Positions 27,633 to 37,244 are shown, numbered from the stretch's first letter. The stretch is 64,000 nucleotides of DNA from Balneolaceae bacterium (GCA_034521495.1 JAXHMK010000004.1:124001-188000), one strand, 5' to 3'. Program-made: numbers and translations. The notes: generated by a model from the letters alone, not told the origin.

Positions 27633-27674
27633 TTTGATATAACGGATTTTGTTAATTGCATTTTCTGAAATCAT

Positions 27675-28431
27675 TTAGTTCTAAAACTTACAAACTCAAT
27701 GTTACCTAACTATTAACAATTGGAAATTAATGCGTTCATTGGTAAAAGGACCCTAAGCGTCCGAAGGTCCATCTTTAACAAAGTGATCGCTTTGTGGGAA
27801 ACGTTCTTTTATGGAGACTTGCTTTAAGAAAACATGACGCTTGCCCCAACGGGATGCCTTGAGTAAAGAGCTTCCGCTCTGTCTGTCTGCCGAAACCTCG
27901 GCAAAGGTAAGCTTCAGCCGCTTCTCCAATAGGGATCCATCGCGGGGAAGGACATTTTTTGGTTAACCGGCAAATGCGTGGGAATTAGACTGAGGACTTA
28001 CCCCATTTTTATGATGTAACCTTGTTGCACATGCTTTATTCTTTTGTCTTGATACAAAAGAAAGAAAAGATCAAGGCTGTGAATAGTCGGCGGCGGACAC
28101 GAGTTCACCGTGGAATCCTTTCAATGGTCCATATCGCCCAAAAACTTTAAAATTCGCTATTCACCGGTATGAAAGGATTCTTCTCACGGTTCAATCGTTG
28201 TCCTTTTTTCCGCCAACTATTCAAGGCCTACCCATACTAATTAATTAAGTTTCCACTTATAAAATAATACAAAGTATTGATATTATTTTGTTTATAGATT
28301 ATGAATTTTGAATTTCGGGGTAACTCCACAATTAGACTGGGTAGATTTTTTCATTTACCCAGCAAATTTGCAATGGGTATTTAGGATGGGCTGTAAAAAA
28401 AGATTGGCAAATTTGTTGGCTGAGGCTTCAA
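27675..28431. other. Repeat-rich gap between pstS and moaA
   Basis: No credible gene. Contains REP-like stems around 27755-27920 (GACCCTAAGCGTCCGAAGGTC; CTGTCTGCCGAAACCTCGGC), a segment shared with 31518-31560 (GAGGACTTACCCCATTTTTA then TGATGTAA at 27993-28020), and the long inverted repeat at 28072-28229. Downstream of the latter, 28250-28300 also resembles 31655-31700 by pattern (CCACTT-ATAAAA...), so the two regions are diverged copies of one mosaic repeat. Confidence 0.6.
28072..28229. repeat. Long imperfect inverted repeat, arms of about 55 bp
   Basis: The left arm contains AGGCTGTGAATAGTCGGCGG, then CACCGTGGAATCCTTTCA; the right arm is its reverse complement with some mismatches (TGAAAGGATTCTTCTCACGG, CCGCCAACTATTCAAGGCC). 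The interior is about 45 bp. No coding capacity. It could form a large cruciform or a long stem-loop RNA. Confidence 0.75.
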
Positions 28432-29391
28432 TCAGCCGCCAATTGTTGTCATCGTCCGGTTTTTCTGATTGGATAAGTTAAACATACCGGCGTGTTTGGC
28501 TTTTTTGTGATAGAGTGCTTCCCTTATGATGGATTCCAGGTTGTCGCCATTTCGTAAGGGTTGCAGAAGATTGGTCTCGTCGGGGGAGAACAGGCAGTTT
28601 TTGATGGAGCCGTTGGCCAGCAGGCGAATGCGATTGCAGCTTCCGCAAAATTGCTCACTCATGGAACTGATGACACCGATTTGTCCTTTGAATCCATCGA
28701 TGGAGTAGTGCTTGGTGGTGTCATGCGGGGCATCTTCATCACGAATTAATGTGTATCGCTCCGAGAGGCGTTCCCGGATCTCATCTGCCGACACCATTTT
28801 TTCATTATTCCAGCGGTTACCGTCAAACGGCATAAATTCGATGTAGCGGATAATGATCGGAAGGTCTTTCGCAAGTAGCGCGAAATCTGCAATCTCTTCC
28901 TCATTCATTCCTCGCATCACCACCATATTTATTTTGGTATTAAATCCGCGCTCCACAAGGGTATAGATATTTTCAAGCACGCGATCAAAGCCAGAACGGC
29001 GGGTGATCAGGTTGAATTTATCGGCGTCCAGCGTGTCCAGGCTGACATTTACATTTCTCAGGCCGCATGATTCAAACACGTCAATAAACCGGTCGACGAT
29101 CAATCCGTTGGTTGTGATGGCAAGCTCAACCGGCCGCTTGCCCAGTTCGTGAAGAATGTGATCGGCATCTTTTCGCACGAGAGGCTCCCCGCCGGTAAGG
29201 CGTATTTTATTGACTCCCAGTTCAATAAACGTATCAATAATTTGCAGCAGCTCTTCGTAGCTGCAGATATGTGATTTCGGAGTCAGATCAATTCCTTCTT
29301 CCGGCATGCAGTAGGTACAGCGAAAATTACACCTCTCGGTGAGAGATACTCTCAGGTAATTGTGAACGCGTCCATGTTTGTCTTTTAACAT
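28432..29391 (-). CDS. moaA: GTP 3',8-cyclase MoaA
   Basis: 319 residues, slightly short of the usual 325-340 but complete. The radical-SAM cluster is Cys21, Cys25 and Cys28 in CNFRCTYCMPEEGI; the C-terminal GTP-binding cluster is Cys249, Cys252 and Cys266 (CGSCNRIRLLANGSIKNC); and the functional C-terminus ends in Gly-Gly (MTTIGG). LTGGEPLVRKD and INMVVMRGMNEEE are present. It makes the first intermediate of molybdenum-cofactor synthesis together with MoaC, which is encoded at 46364-47281. Isolated from the main moa/moe operon by 14 kb. Confidence 0.96.
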   Translation of the reverse strand: MLKDKHGRVHNYLRVSLTERCNFRCTYCMPEEGIDLTPKSHICSYEELLQIIDTFIELGVNKIRLTGGEPLVRKDADHILHELGKRPVELAITTNGLIVDRFIDVFESCGLRNVNVSLDTLDADKFNLITRRSGFDRVLENIYTLVERGFNTKINMVVMRGMNEEEIADFALLAKDLPIIIRYIEFMPFDGNRWNNEKMVSADEIRERLSERYTLIRDEDAPHDTTKHYSIDGFKGQIGVISSMSEQFCGSCNRIRLLANGSIKNCLFSPDETNLLQPLRNGDNLESIIREALYHKKAKHAGMFNLSNQKNRTMTTIGG

Positions 29392-29615
29392 GTATTATTG
29401 GATATCGATGTTCAAAATTCTAAATACTGGCTGCGGAGCAAGTTCAATCTAATAATCAGGTAAATTTTAGTTTTACCCACATCCTAAAAAGTACGCTGAA
29501 TAAAGCTCATTTTAAAATCATTTCGGTCGCTTTTCTGTCCACTACCGCAACATTATCAAGAAGAGATATTTCGGTAATTTTCCCTATTTCATTCGATGTG
29601 AATTAGCTACATGAA

Positions 29616-30596
29616 TTATAATAGCAAATTAAACAGGTACCCGGAAAGAATAATGAAGAGGGTAACGATTCCGAAAAAGATGGCAATTAATTTAAATGTC
29701 ATCACTTTTTTCAACAGAGTACCTTCGGGCAGAGATAGGCCAACCGTAGCCATCATAAAAGCCAGGGCGGTTCCGAGCGGTATCCCTTTTGTGACGAAGA
29801 CTTCAATAACCGGCACGATTGCCGCTGCATTTGCGTACATAGGAACAGCGAGTATTACCGCAGCCGGTACAGTCCACCATCCGCCACCGCCCAAATAGGT
29901 GGCAAAAAAGTTTTCAGGAACATATCCGTGCATGGCAGCGCCAATACCAATTCCAATGATAATGTAAACCAAAACACCGCTGACAATACCCCACGCTTCC
30001 CGGGATATTCCGGGCAGGCGATCCCGAAACGAAGGATTCTCTTCCTCATGATATTCTGTATTTGACTGGTTGGAGTTCTCAATGATTTTTTTGGCCCAGT
30101 CAGAAAGCAAGGGTTCTAAATTGAACTTTCCTAAGAGCCAGCCGCCAAATGTACCCAGCAGAATTCCCGATCCGGCGTATATCAGTGTGGTTTTTACACC
30201 AAACAGCCCGATAAACATCGCAATTGCGATCTCATTTACAAGCGGTGAGGTTATCAAAAACGCAAATGTTACGCCCAGCGGTATTCCACCCTGCACAAAA
30301 CCGATAAACAGAGGTACGGACGAACAGGAGCAAAAAGGTGTGACCGCTCCAAAAATTGCCGAGATAAAGTACTCCAAACCATACAGCTTTTTCCGGTGCA
30401 GAAACGAACGAAGCCGTTCAACCGGAAAATAGGCGTTTACGATTCCCATCAGGAAAACGATGATGAAAAGCAGAATGAGTATCTTTATGGTATCGTATAC
30501 AAAAAAGTTCAGGGCTGTTCCAAGCTGTGAATCCGGACTTAATTGTATCGTCGAAAAGATGAGCCAGTCTGCAAATGATTGAATCCATTCAAACAT
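29616..30596 (-). CDS. YraQ/ArsP-like (DUF318) metalloid or metal permease
   Basis: 326 residues with about eight membrane segments. The family signature is TPFCSCSSVPLFIG, with Cys89 and Cys91, followed by PLGVTFAFLITSPLVNEIAI; a second repeat unit PLGTALAFMMATVGLS closes the second half. DUF318 permeases include ArsP, which exports trivalent organoarsenicals, and relatives linked to zinc or copper. Here it is co-transcribed after a thioredoxin and a rhodanese and lies behind an ArsR-like operator (31330-31345), so arsenic export is my inference. The cytoplasmic linker (residues about 165-190) is poorly conserved. Confidence 0.85.
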   Translation of the reverse strand: MFEWIQSFADWLIFSTIQLSPDSQLGTALNFFVYDTIKILILLFIIVFLMGIVNAYFPVERLRSFLHRKKLYGLEYFISAIFGAVTPFCSCSSVPLFIGFVQGGIPLGVTFAFLITSPLVNEIAIAMFIGLFGVKTTLIYAGSGILLGTFGGWLLGKFNLEPLLSDWAKKIIENSNQSNTEYHEEENPSFRDRLPGISREAWGIVSGVLVYIIIGIGIGAAMHGYVPENFFATYLGGGGWWTVPAAVILAVPMYANAAAIVPVIEVFVTKGIPLGTALAFMMATVGLSLPEGTLLKKVMTFKLIAIFFGIVTLFIILSGYLFNLLL

Positions 30597-30619
30597 AGTA
30601 TGAACCTGCTTCTAATTTT

Positions 30620-31012
30620 TTAATTTGATGACGTACTGCAGCAAGAATCACCCATGCTGCCATCAAGAATGAACTGGGGATCACCAATAGTTGGAAAACC
30701 CTTTGAAACCCAGCGATTCAAACCAAATTTCATATTTGCCACGAGGTTGTTGTCGAACCCATTGTGAATGAGAAAATTAACAGCTCTCAGGCTTCTTTCA
30801 CCCATTCGACACACAACCACTACCTGCTCATTTTTTGGAATATCGTTATAGCGATTTTCAAACTCAGATAGTGGAATGTGCTTGATTTTCGGCGCATCAA
30901 ACGCCAGTTGATCAACTTCATTCTGTTCACGTACATCAACCAGTAATGCCCCGTCTTTAATCCACGTTTGAGTCGTTCCGGGACATATTTCTTTTATTTG
31001 ATCTTGTTCCAT
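30620..31012 (-). CDS. Rhodanese-domain protein in the ArsR-like regulon
   Basis: With the ATG at 31012 (MEQDQIKEI) the protein is about 130 residues. Single rhodanese domain with LLVDVREQNEVDQLAF, HIPLSEFENR, and active-site Cys68 in VVVVCRMGERS, followed by NFLIHNGFDNNLVANMKFGL and NRWVSKGFP. A C-terminal GDSCCSTSSN adds a vicinal Cys pair suited to bind metal or metalloid. Upstream in-frame sequence to 31060 overlaps the thioredoxin gene and is unlikely to be translated. Between thioredoxin and permease, so possibly a sulfur-transfer or reduction step tied to export. Confidence 0.88.
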   Translation of the reverse strand: MEQDQIKEICPGTTQTWIKDGALLVDVREQNEVDQLAFDAPKIKHIPLSEFENRYNDIPKNEQVVVVCRMGERSLRAVNFLIHNGFDNNLVANMKFGLNRWVSKGFPTIGDPQFILDGSMGDSCCSTSSN

Positions 31013-31031
31013 TGTGCTTCTCTTGATTTGT

Positions 31032-31268
31032 TTACTGTTCCAATAATTTTTTGATTTCACTCACCTGGGCCACTCGTCCCTTAATGTGAATTGTGTCGTC
31101 AATCAGCAGTACCGGAGTCGTTAATACGTTGTATTTTAACATCTCTTCCATCTCTTCTACTTTTTCTACATCCGCCTGAATATCTGTATCCTCTAAGGCT
31201 GTCAAAACATTTTGATAGGTGGTTTTACATTTAGGGCAACCGGGGCCGAGAATTTTTATTTTTTTCAT
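31032..31268 (-). CDS. Small thioredoxin-like protein (MTH895/TrxA-like)
   Basis: 78 residues. Glutaredoxin-size fold with active-site Cys11 and Cys14 in GPGCPKCKTTYQNV and a cis-Pro segment VLTTPVLLIDDTIHIKG, as in MTH895-type thioredoxins that often accompany DUF318 permeases. First gene of a three-gene operon (thioredoxin, rhodanese, permease). The start ATG lies 61 bp from the ArsR-like palindrome at 31330-31345, which probably represses the operon when metalloid is absent. Confidence 0.9.
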   Translation of the reverse strand: MKKIKILGPGCPKCKTTYQNVLTALEDTDIQADVEKVEEMEEMLKYNVLTTPVLLIDDTIHIKGRVAQVSEIKKLLEQ

Positions 31269-31329
31269 GTCTGATTAAGTATGTTTGTGTTTTTATTTCA
31301 TCGCAAATATACGAATAATTACTCCATTT

Positions 31330-31345
31330 ATCGTAATTTTACGAT
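31330..31345. promoter_or_regulatory. ArsR-like operator upstream of the thioredoxin-rhodanese-permease operon
   Basis: ATCGTAATTTTACGAT: perfect 7-bp arms ATCGTAA/TTACGAT and a 2-bp spacer. The same core stands at 54671-54692, 57208-57223 and 62131-62148, all beside arsenic genes. Confidence 0.8.
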
Positions 31346-31727
31346 GAATAGGTTGATTGTTTTTATCTATTGATATCATCAGGGAAGTTATTTACCGAGA
31401 ATTGAATTACTTTTGGCTCTATTTTGATCGGTGTGGGTAAAATTAAGTATTCTTTTATTACTACAAGATACAAGCCCAATCTACACTGGTATTCTGCAGT
31501 CAGCAATACGACCCTGAAAGAGGACTTACCCCATTTTTATGATGTAAACATGTTACATGTAGTTTGTTCTTTTGTCTTGATCCGCCGGTGGTCGGAGATT
31601 CTACAAAAGAACGAAAAAAATCTAGGCCCATTACACTCCCATGTTTACCATTTCCACTTTATAAAAATTATAAAACACTGATTATATTTGTCTTAGATAT
31701 TTTAATATGAAAATATTGGGTTAACTT

Positions 31728-32250
31728 CTCGACCCTGAAAGGGTTATAGAACACAGCCTGGGGCATCGCCCCAGGTAAACGGATACAGGTTAAAATACCA
31801 TCGGCTCTTCATCCAATTATAGCACATATCCCATTTCGATGGTTGTTCTCCGGGCCGAAACAACGCCCAGTTACTCCTAACTGATTCACAGACACGACCC
31901 CTTCGAAAAGGCATGGAGCGTTGATGGCATCTGTTGCCTCGGGATATGATTGACTCGAACCTGCAAACCTGGGGCGATGCCCCATAAGCGTTAAGTTAAA
32001 CTAAATATAGTAGAAATTGGTAGAATTTCCCCTCCTTATGAAGGAGGGGCTGGGGGTGGTTGGACCGGAATCTCTTCCTTCAAAAGGAGTGTGAAAAATG
32101 ACATGACCTATTTGAACCACCCCTTAATCCCCTCCTTGGGAAGGAGGGGAGATATTCAGAAACTCAAAATATATTATAAGTAAATATTAAGTTAGCGTTC
32201 ATGGGGCGGTGCCCCAGGCTGAAATATGTGACCCTTTCAGGGTCTGATTC
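31728..32250. repeat. Inverted-repeat island between operator region and TauE-like gene
   Basis: The gap 31269-32417 contains the operator, a diverged copy of the 28-kb mosaic repeat (31518-31700), then this island. Its outer arms read CGACCCTGAAAGGGTT ... GCCTGGGGCATCGCCCCAGG at 31728-31775 and the inverse near 32195-32246 (GGGGCGGTGCCCCAGGC, then GACCCTTTCAGGGTC). Nested inside are CCCCTCCTTATGAAGGAGGGG with GGGGGTGGTTGGA (about 32035) and its inverse AACCACCCCTTAATCCCCTC (about 32115-32150). No gene seen. It resembles a composite of two or three repeat families. Confidence 0.7.
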
Positions 32251-32417
32251 AAAAGCTGATATCAGGAGTATCTATCTCATTTAAAACCTTTCAAAATTAT
32301 TGAAAAGCAAATAACCTTCATTTGTAACTTGTAATAAAAAACCATCTCATATCCACACTGATCAATATAGAGACGAATTGTTTAAATCCGTGATTGGTTT
32401 CTACTACCAAACACATG

Positions 32418-33164
32418 TTAAAACGCAAACTGTGCAAGCATTTTAATACCTGCAATCAGCAAAACGATGGAGAGCAAATATTGGATATAAAAAGCCTTCA
32501 CTGATTTAACGCCATAACGGGAACCGATAAAACCACCAATCACGACAGGGATAACAAAATAGAGTGCCAGAGGCCACTGTATCTGTGTTGAAAACGCATG
32601 GCCTATGATTCCGCTGGTAGAATTGACAAGAATAAACAGTGCGCTCACAGCCGCAATATTTTTCAATTTTCCCCAGCCAAGGAAGAGCATAAACGGAGTT
32701 AGAAAAATACCGCCTCCCACGCCAATCAGCCCCGAAATAAATCCGATCACCAAACCTGAGAGTAGCGCAACAGGAACATGAATAGGTTTGTTTTGCTCTA
32801 TTTCCTCTTTTTTTAATGTTCTCAGAAAGACGATTCCTGCCATTAATAAAAGAACCATACCGACAATCGTGAAAAACAGATTGGCACCTACAGTAACATA
32901 TCCGCCTAAAAAAGCGGCCGGAATTGAAGTCACTGCAAACGGCCAGAAAAGAGTCCACTCAAAATGTCCGCGGCTCCCATAGTTATAAAGTGCAATAGAT
33001 GATACCAGGATGTTGAGAATCAGCACCACGGGAACCAGTTCCGGCGAAAAATATCCGGTGAGTGTAAGTACAGCTATGTAACCCGAAGCACCGCCATGGC
33101 CGACTGAACCGTAAATAAACGCAATCAATAAAAAAAGAAACAGCAGATAGAGAGGAAACTCCAT
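32418..33164 (-). CDS. TauE/SafE-family (TSUP) anion permease
   Basis: 248 residues, eight predicted membrane helices. Starts LYLLFLFLLIAFIYGSVGHG, contains GGYVTVGANLFF, and the family-defining GLVIGFISGLIGVGGGIFLTPF with the repeated glycine pattern, then PVVIGGFIGSRYGVKSV. TSUP proteins export sulfite, sulfoacetate or related anions. It lies next to a carboxymuconolactone-decarboxylase-like gene and a molybdoenzyme operon, so disposal of a sulfur oxyanion product is possible, but the exact substrate cannot be read from sequence. Confidence 0.88.
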   Translation of the reverse strand: MEFPLYLLFLFLLIAFIYGSVGHGGASGYIAVLTLTGYFSPELVPVVLILNILVSSIALYNYGSRGHFEWTLFWPFAVTSIPAAFLGGYVTVGANLFFTIVGMVLLLMAGIVFLRTLKKEEIEQNKPIHVPVALLSGLVIGFISGLIGVGGGIFLTPFMLFLGWGKLKNIAAVSALFILVNSTSGIIGHAFSTQIQWPLALYFVIPVVIGGFIGSRYGVKSVKAFYIQYLLSIVLLIAGIKMLAQFAF

Positions 33165-33197
33165 TATAAACTTTGAATACTACCTGTAAGGATCTAT

Positions 33198-33641
33198 TTA
33201 CTCTTCTGCTTCTTCATCAATAATATCATCCACCCAGGTCATGGCAGCCATCATCGACGGCATTCCAAGTGTGGGCAACAAGAGCAATACCACATGATGA
33301 ATCTCTTCCTTTGTGCAGCCTGCCTCAAGTGCTTTCCTCGTGTGTGAATGCACAGCTCCCTCTTTTTGAGCTCCGCACGACATCGCCAGTTTCACAAGTT
33401 CTCTCGTTTTCTGATCGATGGGACCCGCATTATGAACAGCATGGCCCAACTGGGCATACGCCTGGCCCACATCGGGGTATTCTACTGTAAAATCGATGAA
33501 GGGCTTGTGGGATGTTTTTTTTCTTTTTGTCCATAAATTCTTTTTGAATTTAAAAAGTGGTGAGGTGCTGAAAACTATTTTTCGGCACCATTGAGTAATG
33601 TAATCATTTTGCATGTGCTTAGCGGTGAAAAAAGCAATCAC
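33198..33641 (-). CDS. Carboxymuconolactone decarboxylase (AhpD-like) family protein
   Basis: Up to 147 residues; the conserved domain begins around FIDFTVEYPDVGQAYAQLGH (residue 48), so a start nearer that point is possible. The rest follows the family: GPIDQKTRELVKLAMSCGAQ, then EGAVHSHTRKALEAGCTKEE, and LLLPTLGMPSMMAAMTWVDD. The redox CxxC of AhpD is absent; instead the form with EGAVHSH is typical of the non-peroxidase subgroup, often paired with molybdoenzymes or electron-transfer clusters. 33 bp upstream of the TauE-like gene on the same strand, so probably co-transcribed. Confidence 0.85.
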   Translation of the reverse strand: MIAFFTAKHMQNDYITQWCRKIVFSTSPLFKFKKNLWTKRKKTSHKPFIDFTVEYPDVGQAYAQLGHAVHNAGPIDQKTRELVKLAMSCGAQKEGAVHSHTRKALEAGCTKEEIHHVVLLLLPTLGMPSMMAAMTWVDDIIDEEAEE

Positions 33642-33683
33642 TCCAAAATCTGAAAAGTTTTCAATTCGTTTATTAATTATCTA

Positions 33684-33932
33684 TTACCGTCTGCTTTAGC
33701 TGACGGAGAATTGGGGATCAAGAAGGAACTGGCTTTAGCCACAATCGGCTTAAGAAACTCATTTTATCATATAAGGCGAACATCATCCCTTTAGCTTTTC
33801 CCAACCATACTTTTTATATAAACTCATGTTCTGTTCCTTTCCGAGAGAGATCAGACAATGAGCATATCAGATGTGGCTAAAGCCACTCGTTTTCTGGACG
33901 CTGCTTGTCCGTCAGCTAAAGCAAACGGTAAT
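33684..33932. repeat. Inverted repeat flanking a 110-bp core
   Basis: The gap 33642-34026 is filled by this element. Left arm: TACCGTCTGCTTTAGCTGAC and CTGGCTTTAGCCACA (33684-33745). Right arm: TGTGGCTAAAGCCA and CCGTCAGCTAAAGC ending ACGGTA (33872-33932), the inverse with a few mismatches. No protein encoded. Another MITE-like or long-stem element. Confidence 0.75.
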
Positions 33933-34026
33933 GGATATCTCTGGCTTTCTTGTAGCCTGCTTTCCCGAAATATATCGAGGGATTTTCAGTTCCTCAAACC
34001 GCTAAACAGAAACATAATTTTATTGA

Positions 34027-37000
34027 TTACACTTTTTCCACTTTCACCCAGGTATCGTAAAATACCGCGCTGCCGCCAGTAATATCGCTGAAAGCCGTGT
34101 TTTTCAAATAAGGATCTACAGCCATTACGGCATTGGCGTGTATACCACGTCCGCGACGTTCATCGCCTTCAATCACATCACCATCCACAATAGTATCACG
34201 GGCACCGTTACCCCACTGGCCAAAGCCAAGCGAGAAAGTAATGGTGCCGGGGCGCAATCCTTCTACAACTTTAATTTTGCCTTTTACTTTTTTGGTTCCC
34301 ATTTCACCAAGGTTCCAAATTCCTTCCGGGTTGGTTTTGCTTTTAATGATGACCTCATCATCTGATTTTAACCCTTTTTCACGTGCTGTCATACTGTTCA
34401 TCAGCACGTAATTTTCAGGACTGATGGCCAACAGCCAGTATGAAACGTTTGTTCTGGATTTTGTCTGTGTTGTTTGCCGATACGTACTCAACTGAAGATC
34501 ATAGCCTTCTTCCCAATCTCTGACTTCTCTGCCAAGGCTATCTGTAACGGGGTTATGCTCAGGAATACCACTGAAATGTTTACCGGTCATACTGTTAATG
34601 GTTCTTGCCGTATTTTCGCAATACATATTGACCTGTTTATCATAAGCATTGGTAAGCTGCTCACCTTTGTAAGTATCCGGATAGTTCATAAATCGCCCGC
34701 CTCGCGTCATCACATAAGCTACTTTTTTCCAGAGTGTTTCATCGCCAACGCTCTCTTTCCAGCGGTTGACATCAAAGACATACGGTTCGATGTGTTTCCG
34801 GGTCTTTTCCAGAAGCTCGAGTTCTTCAACTGAGGCATCGGGCACCGGTGTACCATCGGAAGCCATGTTGGCCACCATTTTCAGATAGAAGTGATCGGGA
34901 TGGGTGAATTTCTCGCCCTCTCCAAATCCATTTTCTCCAAAGCCGCTCAGATTTATGCCTTCAGCAAACGCCATGAGCATACTTTCCAGGCTCATATACT
35001 GCTCTTCGCCGAATACCTTACAAGAATCTACAAGAGGAGTAATGACCGGAGTACGAACACCCTGTACGGTTTGGGTACAGTTGGGATGCGTACCATGAAA
35101 TTCCCATCGTTCGAGGTAGGTTCCGTCCGGGAAAATATAGTCAGCGAATGCGGAGGTGGCCCCCACCGTAATATCACTTGCAATAAACAGAGGTATTTTA
35201 TCTGTATCGCTCATAATTTCATTGAGCTCATGTCCGGCAGGCAGCGAGTAGTTCGGTGCTCCCATATACATTATAAAAGCTTTGACCGGGTACGGATAGG
35301 CGTCGCCCATGGAAGGAATCACTTCCTGATAGATATCAGACGAAAGCGGATACCACGGTCGTTTAGCCGGGTAGCCTTCAAATGCGGTATGCTTTTCATA
35401 CGACTCCCCGTGGCGTACGATGTCGGTGCCAAACGGGTATAACTTATCAGGATGCATATTTTTAAGGTAGAATGGGAGGCCATCTTTACTGCCATCTACA
35501 TTGTAGGTAGATGGATAGCTCAATCCACCTTTCCAACCATAATTACCAATCAATAAATTCAGGCTCATCCATGCCGCAACATTATAATAGCCATTTGTAT
35601 GCTGGGATACTCCGCGGTGAATATCCGCCACTGCTTTTTTACCGTGTGCTGTAAATTCCCGTGCAACTTCGGCAATCAGTTTGGGCTGAATATCACAAAG
35701 TTCAGCCCACTCCTCAATAGTATACTCTTTGGATGATTCATAGAGTAACTGCATACTGCTTTTTACTCGAATGCCACCAACCGTTGTATCTACTAACAGA
35801 TCTCCGGTAACGGCGTTTCGGGTATCATTTGGATTTAATGATCTGATATTGCCGTTTTCCAGTACAATAAATTGATCTGAATCTCCTGCCGGACGGATAT
35901 TGGAAGGCAGGTCACCTGCTCTCAGAAAATCGCCCGGTTCTCCGTTTTGGTCAATTTTTACCAGCCAAGGCGCGTTGCTCCAGTTGGGTTCATTAACAGC
36001 CGTGGCTGCTGCCTTATTTGCCGCTCGCAGGTAGGTTTCGTCATATCGTTTATTGTCGATAATCCATTGGATCAGTGCCAATGCAAGTGCTGCCTCGCTG
36101 CCGGGTTTAGCCGGCATCCATTTCCAGGCTTTGGCTGCCAGCTTGCTCATTCTTGGGTCAACGACCGCAAACTTGAGCCTTCCTTCAGTAAGTCCGTTTG
36201 TAATTTTGTTTGTTCTAAGCGGGGGGCCGTAACCACCTTCAAAAGCGTTTGATCCGGCAAAAATGACAAATTCGGAATTCTGTAGATCCGCTTGCCAATA
36301 GGCTTTTTCACTGCCGGTCCATTCTCCGTCAATGTATTGAGTATTCATAGCTTTAGAAGCAAAATAGAGTGATCCCTGGCATGTTGTAGTGTGTCCAGGT
36401 TTGTTAACACTGCCGAAAGCTTCATGCACAAAGCGTTTTACAAATTCGGATCGGCCGGCTTTCATACGTCCGTAATTGAATACGAGCTGGTTGTTTTTCG
36501 GGCCTAAATCGGGATGATCAGGATCGATGAGTTTATCCAGATGCTCACTGTATTTTTGTTTGAATTGAGCAACGGTCATCTCTTCGTTATGAATTTTATC
36601 CACATCAGCTTTCATATCCTTCATCAGTTTGGGATCGCGCATGGCGCAAATATCCTTCAGTCCTTCAACCTCGCGATTTTCTTCACCCTGCAGGTGGCTG
36701 AATATCTTACCACCATTTACAATTTCATTTACGGCCTGATCATAAGGAATGCTTTTCCATTTACCGCTTCCACGCTTCCCATCTCGTTTCAACACGGTAC
36801 GAATTCGGTATGGATCATACATGGTTTGGATGCCGGCCTGACCTTTGGGACATATGGCACCGTCCAGTTTTGCAATCTGCTTGTTGGCCGGACTGTGATT
36901 GTAGCGTATATGAGGATTCATCGTCCAGGGGCTGAACGGATTCCCGTCAATTTTAACTACCACTCCGTCAGAAATTTTTGCTTTAATATGGCATCCTGTA

Positions 37001-37206
37001 TTGCAATTTAGGCAGGTAGTGTAGATGATATTTTCCGGGTTCGCAATATCATAGAACTGCTCTTCGGAAAGTTCTCCAGACATCACTTTTTCCGTCATTT
37101 CGTCCGCGCGTTGGCATTGCGATAACAGTGCCGGAACACCACCAACAAATGCTGCTGTTTTTAAAAAATCTTTTCTGCTAACGCCTTTTTTATTTTCTGA
37201 ACTCAT
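34027..37206 (-). CDS. Molybdopterin oxidoreductase catalytic subunit (PsrA/TtrA-type CISM)
   Basis: 1059 residues. A Tat-like signal (SRKDFLKTAAFVGG, Arg-Lys instead of Arg-Arg) ends near LLSQC, a possible lipobox. The 4Fe-4S site is Cys65, Cys68, Cys72 and Cys119 (CLNCNTGC...ICPKG). A Cys in HTTTCQGSLYF is a candidate Mo ligand. FAVVDPRMSKLAAKAWKWMP, ADYIFPDGTYLERWEFHG and a C-terminal cofactor domain (KSDDEVIIKSKTNPEG, then LGFGQWGNGA) complete the family. The layout is closest to tetrathionate, polysulfide or arsenate/arsenite-type enzymes; substrate is not determinable here. Downstream of NrfD-like and Fe-S subunits in the same operon. Confidence 0.88.
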   Translation of the reverse strand: MSSENKKGVSRKDFLKTAAFVGGVPALLSQCQRADEMTEKVMSGELSEEQFYDIANPENIIYTTCLNCNTGCHIKAKISDGVVVKIDGNPFSPWTMNPHIRYNHSPANKQIAKLDGAICPKGQAGIQTMYDPYRIRTVLKRDGKRGSGKWKSIPYDQAVNEIVNGGKIFSHLQGEENREVEGLKDICAMRDPKLMKDMKADVDKIHNEEMTVAQFKQKYSEHLDKLIDPDHPDLGPKNNQLVFNYGRMKAGRSEFVKRFVHEAFGSVNKPGHTTTCQGSLYFASKAMNTQYIDGEWTGSEKAYWQADLQNSEFVIFAGSNAFEGGYGPPLRTNKITNGLTEGRLKFAVVDPRMSKLAAKAWKWMPAKPGSEAALALALIQWIIDNKRYDETYLRAANKAAATAVNEPNWSNAPWLVKIDQNGEPGDFLRAGDLPSNIRPAGDSDQFIVLENGNIRSLNPNDTRNAVTGDLLVDTTVGGIRVKSSMQLLYESSKEYTIEEWAELCDIQPKLIAEVAREFTAHGKKAVADIHRGVSQHTNGYYNVAAWMSLNLLIGNYGWKGGLSYPSTYNVDGSKDGLPFYLKNMHPDKLYPFGTDIVRHGESYEKHTAFEGYPAKRPWYPLSSDIYQEVIPSMGDAYPYPVKAFIMYMGAPNYSLPAGHELNEIMSDTDKIPLFIASDITVGATSAFADYIFPDGTYLERWEFHGTHPNCTQTVQGVRTPVITPLVDSCKVFGEEQYMSLESMLMAFAEGINLSGFGENGFGEGEKFTHPDHFYLKMVANMASDGTPVPDASVEELELLEKTRKHIEPYVFDVNRWKESVGDETLWKKVAYVMTRGGRFMNYPDTYKGEQLTNAYDKQVNMYCENTARTINSMTGKHFSGIPEHNPVTDSLGREVRDWEEGYDLQLSTYRQTTQTKSRTNVSYWLLAISPENYVLMNSMTAREKGLKSDDEVIIKSKTNPEGIWNLGEMGTKKVKGKIKVVEGLRPGTITFSLGFGQWGNGARDTIVDGDVIEGDERRGRGIHANAVMAVDPYLKNTAFSDITGGSAVFYDTWVKVEKV

Positions 37207-37244
37207 ATCAATACCGTGCTTAGTGATGAAAAATTTTGTGATGA

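Noticed and set aside
34027-37206. Calling the catalytic subunit arsenate reductase ArrA
   Set aside because: Adjacent ars genes tempt this, but the visible motifs fit the wider PsrA/TtrA/Arr group and do not separate the substrates.
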